DNA of 64,000 nucleotides from Bacteroidota bacterium. Lineage in GTDB: Bacteria; Bacteroidota; Bacteroidia; 2-12-FULL-35-15. Positions 43,945 through 53,972 of this stretch are shown one piece after another. The notes under the pieces were generated by a model. It was given only the letters and a program-made list of their open reading frames with translations. It was not told the origin of the DNA and ran no database searches. The position numbers and the translations under genes are program-made. The DNA lies in contig CANNHN010000004.1 in the NCBI GenBank assembly GCA_947504725.1, positions 62,001 through 126,000 on the forward strand. The letters are read 5' to 3'. The first letter of the stretch is position 1, and the number at the start of each line of letters is the position of its first letter.

Positions 43945-45033
43945 ATGGTAATTATGAATAAGAAATTTTCTACTACTTCAATCGCTTTATTTAGCTTTTT
44001 ATCGATAATAGTTGCACAAGCTCCGAAATACAGTAACGAGTTTTTAAGCATTGGAGTGGGCGCTAGAGCCCTGGGTATGTCTAATTCCTACATAACTTCT
44101 GTTAACGATGTTACTGCAGGTTATTGGAATCCAGCTGGATTGTTGGGAATCAAAAATCAACATCAAGTTGCGCTAATGCACAGCGAATATTTTGCTGGAA
44201 TTGCTAAATACGATTATGGTGCTTTTGCTACAAGACTGGATTCCGCTAGTGTTTTGGGAGTTAGTATTATTCGCTTTGGTGTAGATGATATTCCTAACAC
44301 TACCGAATTAATTGATGCTAATGGAAATGTGAATTACGATCGAATCACTACTTTTTCTGCAGTTGACTATGCATTCTTAGTTTCTTATGCTAAACAATTA
44401 AAAATTCCGGGATTGCGTTTAGGTGCAAATGTTAAAATTATTCGCAGAAAAGTTGGTGATTTTGCTGGTGCTTGGGGATTTGGATTGGATGCAGGTGCTC
44501 AATACGATTATAAGAAATGGAAGTTTGCTGCGATGGCTCGTGATGTAACTTCTACATTCAATGCATGGAGCACAAATTTATCAGAAGAAACAAAACAAGT
44601 TTTTATTGCTACTGGAAATGAAATTCCAGGAAACTCTGTAGAAATTACCTTACCAAAATTATTATTAGGTGGCGCTCGTAAATTTGATTTTACTGAAAAA
44701 ATTTCTCTGCTCGCTGAAGTGAATTTGGATGCAACATTTGATGGCAAAAGAAATGTGCTTATAAAAAGTAAAGCAATCAGTATAGATCCTCACATGGGTT
44801 TAGAAGCATCGTACATGAATATTATTTTCTTACGTGCTGGTATTGGAAACTATCAAACGTATACCGATGCGGCAGGAAAAAAAATAAATACGATACAGCC
44901 TAATATTGGAGTAGGAGTGAAAATCAAATCTGTTTATATCGATTATGCTTTAACTGACATTGGCGACAAATCTGTCGCGTTGTATTCAAACGTATTCTCA
45001 ATTAAAGTCGACATCAACAAAAAGCCAAAATGA
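43945..45033 (+). CDS. porV2: Type IX secretion-associated outer-membrane protein PorV2
   Basis: 362 residues; an outer-membrane FadL-fold barrel of the PorV/PorQ group. A signal peptide (IALFSFLSIIVAQA) is followed by the hallmark FLSIGVGARALGMSNSYITSVNDVTAGYWNPAGL. PorV escorts T9SS cargo to the sortase PorU; the paralogue lying next to a C25 peptidase is usually called PorV2. Translation may start at 43945 or at 43954 (MNKKFSTTS, more usual for a signal peptide). It overlaps the following peptidase gene by four bases (ATGA), so the two products are made together. Confidence 0.85.
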   Translation: MVIMNKKFSTTSIALFSFLSIIVAQAPKYSNEFLSIGVGARALGMSNSYITSVNDVTAGYWNPAGLLGIKNQHQVALMHSEYFAGIAKYDYGAFATRLDSASVLGVSIIRFGVDDIPNTTELIDANGNVNYDRITTFSAVDYAFLVSYAKQLKIPGLRLGANVKIIRRKVGDFAGAWGFGLDAGAQYDYKKWKFAAMARDVTSTFNAWSTNLSEETKQVFIATGNEIPGNSVEITLPKLLLGGARKFDFTEKISLLAEVNLDATFDGKRNVLIKSKAISIDPHMGLEASYMNIIFLRAGIGNYQTYTDAAGKKINTIQPNIGVGVKIKSVYIDYALTDIGDKSVALYSNVFSIKVDINKKPK

Positions 45034-48000
45034 TTAAACGTTTACTTGTTGTATGTTTAATTGTGTTCACCACTTTTCAAGTGAAAGCGCAAACATATGG
45101 CAACGAATGGATTAATTACTCTCAGTTTTATTACAAAATTAAAATCGCTCAAAATGGAGTTTATCGTATCGACTCCGCAACTTTAGCTGCAGCTGGAATT
45201 CCACTCAGCAGTATCAACCCCAAAAATTTTCAGATTTTTAACAAAGGAATTCAGCAATACATTTATGTAGAAGGAGAAAGTGATAACATTTTTAATAGCT
45301 CCGATTTCATCGAGTTTTATGCTCAGAAAAATGATGGTTCTCTTGATTCACTTTTGTATGTGAATTCCAATTTTGTACCTAACCCATATTACAGTTTGAT
45401 AAACGACACGGCTGTTTATTTTTTAACATGGAATGGATTAACAACAAATAATCGAATGCTTGTTGACACGGCAAGTGATTTCATCTCATACATTCCAGAT
45501 AATTATTTTTTCAAAAAGGCAGTCACCGAATTTCATAATGAATATTATGAAGGAGCCACAGACAATGTTGGTGGAACGGATTCGCGATACACAAAAGCTG
45601 AAGGATGGTTTGGCGGTGTGATAAACTTAGGTGGAACTGGTAATTATTTTGTAAGCACTCCGAATATTTATTCTACTGGTCCAAATGCTCGAATACAAAC
45701 TGTAGTGTTGGGGGCTTCCAAAAATTCTTTGTTATCTCCTGATCATCAATTGCAAATTGTCTGTAATTCTACAATGTTGGTAGATACAACATTTACAGGT
45801 TATGAAGCTAATCGGTTTACTTATGCTGTTCCTCTAACAACACTTGTGAGTGGTTCCAATTCATTTAATTTTACAAGTGTTACTTCAACTTTTACTTCCA
45901 ATCGTACTGTTGTGTCTTACATTGATGTAAAATACCCTCACACGGTAGATTTAGAAGGAAGCTCGAATTTTACCATGTATGTTCCTGAAAATTTGGGACA
46001 ACCGAAAACATTTTTCATGTTTACAAATTTTAATACATCTGGAACAATTCATTTGTATGATTTAACAAATGCTAAGAGAATAAAAGTTTTTAGTGATGGA
46101 ACATTGGATAGTGTTTTGATTGCAAATAATAGTGCAGAAAAAAAATGCTATATAACATCCGATGGTTTTATTTCAAGCATTACTACAATGCAACCTGTTA
46201 GTCCAACCGCACAGTTTGTTGATTATACTTCTACTGCCGCAGATTCAGCATTTGTTATCGTAACAAATAAAGTATTAATGTCTTCTGCATCAAGTTATCA
46301 AGCATATAGAAGTTCTGCAGCTGGAGGATTTCACAATGTGATAGTTGCCGACATCGATCAACTGTATGATCAGTTTGCATATGGAATTATAAAAAGTCCA
46401 TTATCCATAAGAGGATTTAGTAATTATCTAGTAAATACACTTCCAACTAAACCGTCCAATTTATTTCTTCTTGGAAAATCCTATCATATGGTTATAGCGA
46501 GAACCGATCCTACGTATTATCCACTTGATCTGGTTCCTTCATTTGGTAACCCCTCTAGTGATAACTTGCTTACGTCAAGCATAACGAGTGGAAGTATTGT
46601 TCCTGTAATACCAGTAGGCAGATTGGCTGCAAAAACAACAACAGATGTTGCTGATTATTTACAAAAGGTAACAGACTATGAAAGCCAAGTTCCTGCCGAA
46701 TGGATGAAACATGTATTGCATTTTGGTGGTGGAACAAGTTCTTTCGAACAAATAAATTTTCAAAATTATTTGAATAGTTATGAAACAACAATTGAGGATA
46801 CATTATTTGGAGGTGAAGTAAGTAGTTTTTTTAAAACTAGTTCTTCTCCAATTAGTATTAATACTTCCGATACTTTGGAGCAGTTTATGAATGAAGGCGT
46901 TTCTTTAATGACATTTTTTGGTCATGCTTCTGGCAGTGGATTTGATTTAAGTATTGATGATATTGATTCATACAATCCAATTGCAGGTCATTATCCTTTT
47001 ATGCTGGCGAATGGTTGTTATTCAGGTGATATTCATTCCACTGAGCTTACAACATCTGAAGATTATGTGATCAAAGCGAACAAGGGGATGATTGGTTATT
47101 TGGCATCTGTAAGTTTGGGTGTGCCTTACGCATTGGATAAATATTCTTCTGAATTTTATCGTCAAACTGCTCTGAGCAATTATGGGAAATCGGTTGGAAG
47201 TACGATAAAAAATATAATAACGCTTGAAGAACCATTCGCACTTATTGATCCGATACGAATGGCTAACTGTAACGAAATGACGTTGCATGGAGATCCTGCA
47301 ATTGTTATCAATGCTCATCAGAAACCTGATTATGCAATTACGAACAGTGATGTGTATTTTGATTTGACACAGGTAAGTGATTCCATTAGAATTTATGTTG
47401 TTCGCACAAACCTCGGAAGAGCTACCGGTGATAGTATTTTTACACAAGCTTATAGAACATTTCCGGATGGAAGTAATCAAACGTACTTATCTTTTTCCTT
47501 AGCTCCACAATTTAAAGATACTGTCTTAATTAAAATTCCTTGGGACTTTTCAAAAGACATTGGGTTAAACAAAGTTAGAATCACATTGGATTATTTTAAT
47601 CGTGTTGATGAGTTAAACGAAATGAACAATGTAACTACTGATATTAATTTTATTATCAATGGTGGAGACGTTGTCCCTGTTTATCCATATGAGTTTGCAA
47701 TTATTCCGAAAGATACAATAACACTAAAAGCATCTACAGCAGATATGTTTGCTCCGCTCCGCAATTATGTTTTTCAGATAGATACTACGGATACGTTTAA
47801 TAGTCCTTTTATGCAAAGTTCATTTCCGATTAGTTCTATCGGAGGAGTCATTACTTGGAAACCACCATTTAGTTTTAATCCTCTTACAGTTTATTATTGG
47901 CGTGTGAGTCCGGATTCAACCAGCGTAACGAGTGGTTATAAATGGAGAGAAAGTTCTTTTCAATACATTCCAAATAAACGTGGTTGGGAGCAAGCGCATT

Positions 48001-50024
48001 TTTTTCAATTTAAAAATGATGGTTATCAATTCGTGAATTTCAATCGCCCAATGCGTAGATTTGATTTTGTCAACGATATAAAAAATTTGCAATGCAAAAA
48101 TGGAATTTATCCTTATATTAATTGGGTTGATATTGGTTATAAAATTAATGGGAGTGCAAAATATGTTTGGAGTTTCACTATTCCTGGATTTACTTTTGCG
48201 GTTTTCAATCCTATTAGTGGTGATAATTGGGAATCGATTGCAACGGGACCACCACTTTACGAATCGCAATATGGTAGTGTTACATTTGAAAATACTCCAG
48301 GAAAAAGAGACAATGCTTTTGATTTCAATGAAAACGATTCTGTTAATAGATTAAAAATAACAAATTTTATTAATAGTGTAATTCCAACAGGTTATAATGT
48401 ATTGGCCTATTCTCAAGGATTTCATTCAATTCCATCGTATGAAAATTCTGTTTACACCGCTTTTGAAAGTTTAGGTGCAGGACAAATTAGGACTGTTCCT
48501 TCCCAACGTTCCTATATTTTGTTTGGAACAAAAGGTGCTGCAATTGGTTCAGCAGCAGAAGTAATTGGCGATTCTTTAAACTCTATTCTTCAATTTGATA
48601 CAACTATTGTAAGTAACTGGAACGAAGGGTCTATTTCTTCTCCAGTTATTGGTCCTGCATTAACTTGGGATTCTCTGTCGTGGAAACAACATCACATTGA
48701 TGGTGCATCAACGTATGATAGTATTTATGTGAAATTAATAGGAATTATGGCAGATGGTTCAGAAGATACTTTAGCAGATTTTAATTCTACTCAAGTTGAC
48801 ATTCCAAATTTGAGCACGTATGCGAATGCAGCCATCTATCCAAATATTAGATTGGTGGCGTATATGAAAGATGATACATTAAATACTCCTCCGCAAATTG
48901 AACGCTGGCAAGTGATTTACACCCCCGTCCCAGAAGCAGCTATTAATCCTGTGTTAGGATATTCTGCAATTGACTCTGTTCAAGAAGGTGATAATGTTAC
49001 CATACAATTGCCTATTCAAAATATTAGTGAATATGTTTTTGCAGATAGTTTATTAATTACATATTGGATAGAAGATGCAAATAGTATAAATCATCCATTG
49101 CCTTCTAAATTAAAAAAGAATGGTTTTGCTCCAAATGAAATGATTTTCGATACTATAAATGTAAACACAGAAGGTTATCCGGGTGTAAATGCTTTGTGGG
49201 TAGAAGTAAACCCAGTTACTCCAATAGATACATTGGATTTACCAAAAACACAATTAGAACAATATCATTTTAATAATATTGTTCGTATTCCATTTAATAC
49301 TTCAACGGATAGAGTAAATCCGTTGCTAGATGTCACGTTTGATGGAATACATATTTTAAATAGTGATATCGTTTCTTCAAAACCAAATATTTTAATTCAA
49401 CTAAAAGATGAGAATCAATTTTTAGCTTTAAATGATACGAATGATTTTAAAATTTTTATTCAAAGTCCTTCAGCATCTGTTCCTGTTCGAATCTTTTTTG
49501 GTTCTATATTAACCTTTACTCCAGCTGTTTTGCCGAACAATAGTTGTAAACTTAATTATACACCAGTGTTGTATGAAGATGGGAAGTATCAGCTAATTGT
49601 GCAGGCAAAAGATAAATCGGATAATCAATCAGGTGCAATCGATTATAAAATCCATTTTGAGGTTATCAATAAAGCTACTATCACTGAAGTGATGAATTAT
49701 CCGAATCCGTTTTCTACAGCTACACATTTTGTGTTTACTTTAACCGGTTCAGAAGTGCCAACCTATTTTAAAATTCAAATTTTAACAATAACAGGAAAAG
49801 TAATTCGTGAAATTACAAATGATGAACTAGGCTTGTTGCACGTGGGTAGAAACATTACAGATTACGCTTGGGATGGAAAAGATGAGTTTGGAGACCAATT
49901 AGCAAATGGAGTTTATTTGTATAGAGTTGTAACAACTTTGCGTGGTGATGATATTGAGAAACGCGAGAGTGGAGCCGATCAATATTTTAAAAAAGGATTT
50001 GGTAAAATGTATTTGATACGCTAA
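45030..50024 (+). CDS. porU2: Type IX secretion sortase-like C25 peptidase PorU2
   Basis: 1,664 residues. A signal peptide (LLVVCLIVFTTFQVKAQ) leads to an N-terminal beta region (YGNEWINYSQFYYKIKIAQNGVYRI, typical of PorU). The gingipain-type C25 domain spans about 400-760, with catalytic His632 (FFGHASGSG) and Cys663 (NGCYSGD), so it looks active. Beta-sandwich domains follow (PVIPV...), and the last 100 residues form a FlgD-Ig-like C-terminal domain (NYPNPFSTATHF, AWDGKDEFGDQLANGVYLYRV). The expected role is cleavage of the sorting signal of T9SS cargo and its attachment to the surface. PorU of the core system is shorter (about 1,150-1,250), so the PorU2 paralogue is the better assignment. 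It ends directly against the convergent gene (no gap). Confidence 0.87.
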   Translation: MIKRLLVVCLIVFTTFQVKAQTYGNEWINYSQFYYKIKIAQNGVYRIDSATLAAAGIPLSSINPKNFQIFNKGIQQYIYVEGESDNIFNSSDFIEFYAQKNDGSLDSLLYVNSNFVPNPYYSLINDTAVYFLTWNGLTTNNRMLVDTASDFISYIPDNYFFKKAVTEFHNEYYEGATDNVGGTDSRYTKAEGWFGGVINLGGTGNYFVSTPNIYSTGPNARIQTVVLGASKNSLLSPDHQLQIVCNSTMLVDTTFTGYEANRFTYAVPLTTLVSGSNSFNFTSVTSTFTSNRTVVSYIDVKYPHTVDLEGSSNFTMYVPENLGQPKTFFMFTNFNTSGTIHLYDLTNAKRIKVFSDGTLDSVLIANNSAEKKCYITSDGFISSITTMQPVSPTAQFVDYTSTAADSAFVIVTNKVLMSSASSYQAYRSSAAGGFHNVIVADIDQLYDQFAYGIIKSPLSIRGFSNYLVNTLPTKPSNLFLLGKSYHMVIARTDPTYYPLDLVPSFGNPSSDNLLTSSITSGSIVPVIPVGRLAAKTTTDVADYLQKVTDYESQVPAEWMKHVLHFGGGTSSFEQINFQNYLNSYETTIEDTLFGGEVSSFFKTSSSPISINTSDTLEQFMNEGVSLMTFFGHASGSGFDLSIDDIDSYNPIAGHYPFMLANGCYSGDIHSTELTTSEDYVIKANKGMIGYLASVSLGVPYALDKYSSEFYRQTALSNYGKSVGSTIKNIITLEEPFALIDPIRMANCNEMTLHGDPAIVINAHQKPDYAITNSDVYFDLTQVSDSIRIYVVRTNLGRATGDSIFTQAYRTFPDGSNQTYLSFSLAPQFKDTVLIKIPWDFSKDIGLNKVRITLDYFNRVDELNEMNNVTTDINFIINGGDVVPVYPYEFAIIPKDTITLKASTADMFAPLRNYVFQIDTTDTFNSPFMQSSFPISSIGGVITWKPPFSFNPLTVYYWRVSPDSTSVTSGYKWRESSFQYIPNKRGWEQAHFFQFKNDGYQFVNFNRPMRRFDFVNDIKNLQCKNGIYPYINWVDIGYKINGSAKYVWSFTIPGFTFAVFNPISGDNWESIATGPPLYESQYGSVTFENTPGKRDNAFDFNENDSVNRLKITNFINSVIPTGYNVLAYSQGFHSIPSYENSVYTAFESLGAGQIRTVPSQRSYILFGTKGAAIGSAAEVIGDSLNSILQFDTTIVSNWNEGSISSPVIGPALTWDSLSWKQHHIDGASTYDSIYVKLIGIMADGSEDTLADFNSTQVDIPNLSTYANAAIYPNIRLVAYMKDDTLNTPPQIERWQVIYTPVPEAAINPVLGYSAIDSVQEGDNVTIQLPIQNISEYVFADSLLITYWIEDANSINHPLPSKLKKNGFAPNEMIFDTINVNTEGYPGVNALWVEVNPVTPIDTLDLPKTQLEQYHFNNIVRIPFNTSTDRVNPLLDVTFDGIHILNSDIVSSKPNILIQLKDENQFLALNDTNDFKIFIQSPSASVPVRIFFGSILTFTPAVLPNNSCKLNYTPVLYEDGKYQLIVQAKDKSDNQSGAIDYKIHFEVINKATITEVMNYPNPFSTATHFVFTLTGSEVPTYFKIQILTITGKVIREITNDELGLLHVGRNITDYAWDGKDEFGDQLANGVYLYRVVTTLRGDDIEKRESGADQYFKKGFGKMYLIR

Positions 50025-51560
50025 TTATTTCACTTTCCTATAAATCAAAAGGTTTCCTGAATCGTATTCTTTTTTCCATTCAGCTGTATTTTTTAAAACA
50101 TAATCCGGAGTTTCTACTTCCTCAGTATTTACTATCACGAAAAGATTGGATACTTCGTTTATTGAATCATATTTACAAAAAGGGTAAAATTTTAAATTTA
50201 AATATTCTTGAAACTGATTGTAAATAATATGATTTTCAACAAAGCCATCTTCGCATAAAACAGTTTTCTTGCCAGAAGCATTTAGGCGTTCAATTTCATT
50301 TCTTAACAATTCTCCCGATTGCAAAGAACTGACCCTGTAATTTGAATTTCCCCAAACAAAACGAATAGCCAAAAGAGTAAATGGCAGCAATAATAAATAT
50401 TTCCAGTGTTTGTTTTTTCGACTTAAATAATATGTTACGAGTGTTGTTGCAAAAAATAATGCAAACAATGTTCCTCTCTTGTAATCAAAAGCATTAAAAT
50501 TGTAAATAGTCAAAATTGTAAATAGGATAATAAGTACTACGCAAAAATGCTGATGCATGTTGGTAATGAAGTAGGCTGTAAGAATACAAAACGAAGGAAT
50601 GAGTAATATCCACATTCTGCTTAACATAAATAATGGAGCATATTTATCAGAATAAAAAAAGCTAACAAATAGTAATAAAGTTGAAAAAGAATAAACAGCA
50701 ATAAAGTTCATGAACTTACTCAAGTCGTATTTTCTTATTGTCAATAAAGTTGAAATAGCAAATAAAAATATAAAAACAAGACCAACTTCAGAATTCAACC
50801 ATTTAAAAATATTAGAACTAAAATTGTCGCGTATGTAGGTTTCGGCTTCTTCATTCAATAGTTGATTGTTAAATTGGAACAATGACTTGATTCGAAAAAG
50901 TGCATCCCCTGTAATAAAATAATACATTAATAAAATTAGTACAACAGAGCAAAATCCAAATACAAGAGTTCTTTTCCAGAAAAGTGTGTTTTCCTTTTTG
51001 AATAAATCGTAACATAAGATAATCAGCATAAATGGAAATATCAATACTATTGTTTCTTTAGTAAGAAAACCAATGAGCAGAAATATATTTAATAATATAG
51101 GGTATAATATTTTTTGATTTTTATGCTGTCTTCCATAATGGAGTAAAAGTATAGCGCCAATACAATAAAAGGAAACAATCAGATCAGGAAAGATAGCAGC
51201 GGAATAATTGATTTGTATAGTGTTTATAGAAATTAAAAAAGCACTTAGTAATGCGATAGTGGTATCAGCTATTTTGTTTACGAATATAAATACAATCGCA
51301 ATAGTAAAAGAGCTTATGATAATTGGCCAAAGTGCAATTGAATAGGGGTTGGTGCCAAACAAGTAAAAAAAGAAACTTGCAGGAACGTAAACTCCAAACC
51401 TATTTTGAAATTGGTTGTAAGTCAAATTCAAGTGCCCCTCCAAAAGGTTGTGAGCATGATAGGCATAACAATAATCATCGCTGAAAGGCCAGACAGGCTT
51501 TAGTGCTAGCCAAGCTAGTATATGCAATGCGATGATGAAAAGTATGAATTTATTATTCAT
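50025..51560 (-). CDS. Polytopic GT-C family glycosyltransferase-like protein
   Basis: 511 residues with about eleven membrane helices. The first loop KPVWPFSDDYCYAYHAHNLLEGHLNL has the Asp pair (SDDY) expected for GT-C catalytic residues, placed like that of ArnT/PMT. FPDLIVSFYCIGAILLLHYG and FLTKETIVLIFPFMLIILCYD are further family-like features. The C-terminal 100 residues are soluble (NASGKKTVLCEDGFVENHIIY), probably periplasmic. It stands alone next to porU2 with zero gap. Donor would be a polyprenyl-linked sugar; target unknown, perhaps proteins or lipid A. Confidence 0.75.
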   Translation of the reverse strand: MNNKFILFIIALHILAWLALKPVWPFSDDYCYAYHAHNLLEGHLNLTYNQFQNRFGVYVPASFFFYLFGTNPYSIALWPIIISSFTIAIVFIFVNKIADTTIALLSAFLISINTIQINYSAAIFPDLIVSFYCIGAILLLHYGRQHKNQKILYPILLNIFLLIGFLTKETIVLIFPFMLIILCYDLFKKENTLFWKRTLVFGFCSVVLILLMYYFITGDALFRIKSLFQFNNQLLNEEAETYIRDNFSSNIFKWLNSEVGLVFIFLFAISTLLTIRKYDLSKFMNFIAVYSFSTLLLFVSFFYSDKYAPLFMLSRMWILLIPSFCILTAYFITNMHQHFCVVLIILFTILTIYNFNAFDYKRGTLFALFFATTLVTYYLSRKNKHWKYLLLLPFTLLAIRFVWGNSNYRVSSLQSGELLRNEIERLNASGKKTVLCEDGFVENHIIYNQFQEYLNLKFYPFCKYDSINEVSNLFVIVNTEEVETPDYVLKNTAEWKKEYDSGNLLIYRKVK

Positions 51561-51628
51561 GGTATTATTATATCCCTACAAATGTAATTAATATTAATTT
51601 TGTTATAGATTAAAGGAATTAAGGCAAA

Positions 51629-52240
51629 ATGTATAAGCTAGTAATCATATTATTCTTTCTGTTTTTTAGTTCTATGTTGATGGGGCAATCGTCTTTCAGA
51701 AAATTATCTCGTCCCGAAAAATGTTGGGCGATTTGCCATCCTTTTAAAGCAACAAAGGCAGCTAAAGTTACTCGAGAAGTGCAGGCCGTAGTTGATTCGG
51801 TAAAGCGTTCCGGCATAATTGGCTCAGATAATAATGGAGGAAATTTGGATGCTTTTAAACATGCTTATTGGATGGCTTCCGTTGCCTTAGTAATTGGTCG
51901 AAGACAAGCATTGAAACTTGGAAAAGCTCACGAAAAAGGAAACTATTTTCAATTCAAAAAGCAAGAATTAGAAGATGCTGCCATGCCAGACTCTATCAGC
52001 ACAGTTATGGATTTAAAGAACAATGAGTTTGGTGTTTCAGCCGTTGATAAAAGTGGAAGTTTGTCAGAAATATCCATTCAGAAAAAAATAATGGATGGAT
52101 TGTCAACAGGAAAATTGACAATTATAAAAAAAGATGAATTTGGTAATTTCCTCACTTGTGACGGAGCTGTTATTTCTTTAAAAGAATGGAAAGGGAGATG
52201 GGGGAATCCAAAATGTTTGATTCCTCTTGTCTATCATTGA
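51629..52240 (+). CDS. DUF6973 domain-containing exported protein
   Basis: 203 residues with a signal peptide (LVIILFFLFFSSMLMGQ, about 1-20). The core EKCWAICHPFKATKAAKVTREV and GGNLDAFKHAYWMASVALVIG, with a His in a helix (FKHAYW) followed by KAHEKGN, matches the DUF6973 family, small exported proteins of unknown function. The arrangement of conserved Asp, His and Glu residues suggests an enzyme, but none is proven. It precedes lnt by 30 bases. Confidence 0.75.
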   Translation: MYKLVIILFFLFFSSMLMGQSSFRKLSRPEKCWAICHPFKATKAAKVTREVQAVVDSVKRSGIIGSDNNGGNLDAFKHAYWMASVALVIGRRQALKLGKAHEKGNYFQFKKQELEDAAMPDSISTVMDLKNNEFGVSAVDKSGSLSEISIQKKIMDGLSTGKLTIIKKDEFGNFLTCDGAVISLKEWKGRWGNPKCLIPLVYH

Positions 52241-52269
52241 TTTTGCTAACTTTACAACAAATATTTTTT

Positions 52270-53886
52270 TTGAAAAAACACAACTTATACTTCTTACCAA
52301 TACTAACAGGATTGATGTTAGCACTTGCTTGGTTCCCACATGGCTGGCTTCCTTTGCTATTTATTGCATTTATTCCCTTGATGGCAGTTGAATACATCGT
52401 TTTTCATAATCCCGACAAATACAAAGGACGAACAGTTTATTTTTCTGCCTTTATAGCATTTTTTATTTGGAATTTGCTTACTACTTGGTGGTTGGTAAAT
52501 GCATCCTGGGGTGGAGCTATAATTGCTATTGGATTAAACTCTTTTCTAATGTCTCTTGTTTTCTTGTTTTTTCATAAAATTAAAAAAAGAGTAGGAGAAA
52601 AATGGGGGTATTTAGTGTTTATTTCCATCTGGATTACGTTTGAATTTGTTTACCACGGAGATCAAATAACATGGCCATGGTTAACGCTTGGAAATGCTTT
52701 TGCAGATACTACTAGTATTGTTCAATGGTATGAATACACTGGGGTGTTTGGTGGAAGTTTATGGGTGCTGGTTATTAATTGTATATTTTTTTCTTGCCTC
52801 ACCGAGAGTTTTACAAGAAAAAAATTCATTTCAGCAATAGCGCTTATCATTCTTCCTATTGGAATTTCAATTCTATTGCTCTTTTCTTCTAGCCCTACTT
52901 CTGAAACGGAGTTACATAAAATTGTTATCGTTCAGCCTAACATCGATCCATACAACGAAAAATTTTCAGGAACCTACGAGCATCAATTACAAAAAATGTT
53001 GGACCTCGCACTTGAAAAAACTGATTCCACAACAGAATATGTTGTTTTGCCTGAAACTGCATTGGTAGAAGATATTTGGGAGGACGAGTTGGAGCAATCA
53101 AGCTCCATTATAACAATCAGAAAGTTTCTTGAGAAATATCCAAAACTAAAAATAATTATAGGAGCGTCTACTGCAAAGGCATTCAAACCAGGAGAAGCAT
53201 TGTCAGAAACGGCACGCAAGTTTTATAAATCTGAAAATTACTATGACGCTTATAATACAGCCTTTCATTTTGAAAATTCTGAAGCTATTCAGAAATATCA
53301 TAAATCGAAACTTGTTCCAGGGGTAGAGCAAATGCCTTTGCAATTTATTTTTAAATACTTTGAGCAATTTGCACTTGAAATGGGAGGTACAACTGGAAGC
53401 TTAGGTTTTCAATCCACTCGAACGGTTTTTTCCTCTACTGATAGTGAAGTAAAATTTGCCCCCGTTATTTGTTACGAAAGTGTTTATGGTGAATATGTAA
53501 CTGAATATGTTAAGAATGGAGCAAATGTTATTTCTGTGATTACAAATGATGGTTGGTGGGGAAATAGTCCTGGACATATTCAGCATTTAAAACTTTCCAA
53601 ATTAAGAGCGATAGAAAATAGAAGATGGGTTGTACGGTCAGCTAATACAGGAATTTCCTGTTTTATTAGTCCACAAGGAGTCGTTTCTCAAGCTACGGAA
53701 TATTGGGTTCCTGCTTCAATTGCTGGAACGGTTGAATTAAACAATGAGTTTACTTTTTATACTCGTTTTGGAGATTATATTGGCCGCATAGCGATGTACT
53801 TAGCATTTATGCTAATTATTTATTCTTGGTTAATTCGTTTTAGAATTATTAAAACAAGTAACTTTATGAATGATAATTTGAAATAA
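52270..53886 (+). CDS. lnt: Apolipoprotein N-acyltransferase
   Basis: Inner-membrane enzyme that adds the third acyl chain to lipoproteins. From the TTG at 52270 it has 538 residues; the frame is open from an ATG at 52186, but those 28 residues overlap the DUF6973 gene and lack similarity, so I prefer the TTG (KKHNLYFLPILTGLMLALAWFPHG). Six to seven helices come first (1-220), then a nitrilase-fold domain. The catalytic triad is visible: Glu in VLPETALVED, Lys in KYHKSKLVPGVEQMPL, Cys in APVICYESVYGEYV. ITNDGWWGNSPGHIQHL is the family signature. A further helix closes the chain. Confidence 0.93.
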   Translation: MKKHNLYFLPILTGLMLALAWFPHGWLPLLFIAFIPLMAVEYIVFHNPDKYKGRTVYFSAFIAFFIWNLLTTWWLVNASWGGAIIAIGLNSFLMSLVFLFFHKIKKRVGEKWGYLVFISIWITFEFVYHGDQITWPWLTLGNAFADTTSIVQWYEYTGVFGGSLWVLVINCIFFSCLTESFTRKKFISAIALIILPIGISILLLFSSSPTSETELHKIVIVQPNIDPYNEKFSGTYEHQLQKMLDLALEKTDSTTEYVVLPETALVEDIWEDELEQSSSIITIRKFLEKYPKLKIIIGASTAKAFKPGEALSETARKFYKSENYYDAYNTAFHFENSEAIQKYHKSKLVPGVEQMPLQFIFKYFEQFALEMGGTTGSLGFQSTRTVFSSTDSEVKFAPVICYESVYGEYVTEYVKNGANVISVITNDGWWGNSPGHIQHLKLSKLRAIENRRWVVRSANTGISCFISPQGVVSQATEYWVPASIAGTVELNNEFTFYTRFGDYIGRIAMYLAFMLIIYSWLIRFRIIKTSNFMNDNLK

Positions 53887-53972
53887 TGAAAGTAAAAAGG
53901 GCAATATATATAATTGATGATTTTGTAACCCTAAATTTTTCAATTCTCTAAATCTTCAATTCACCGATTTTT

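Noticed and set aside
47022..47480. 152-residue minus-strand frame inside porU2
   Set aside because: Antisense shadow of a well-supported gene; composition (Arg, Ser, Ile, Cys) is typical of a reverse-complement read.
52186..52269. Upstream ATG of lnt within the DUF6973 gene
   Set aside because: The extra 28 residues are out-of-frame reading of the previous gene; the TTG at 52270 begins the membrane domain.
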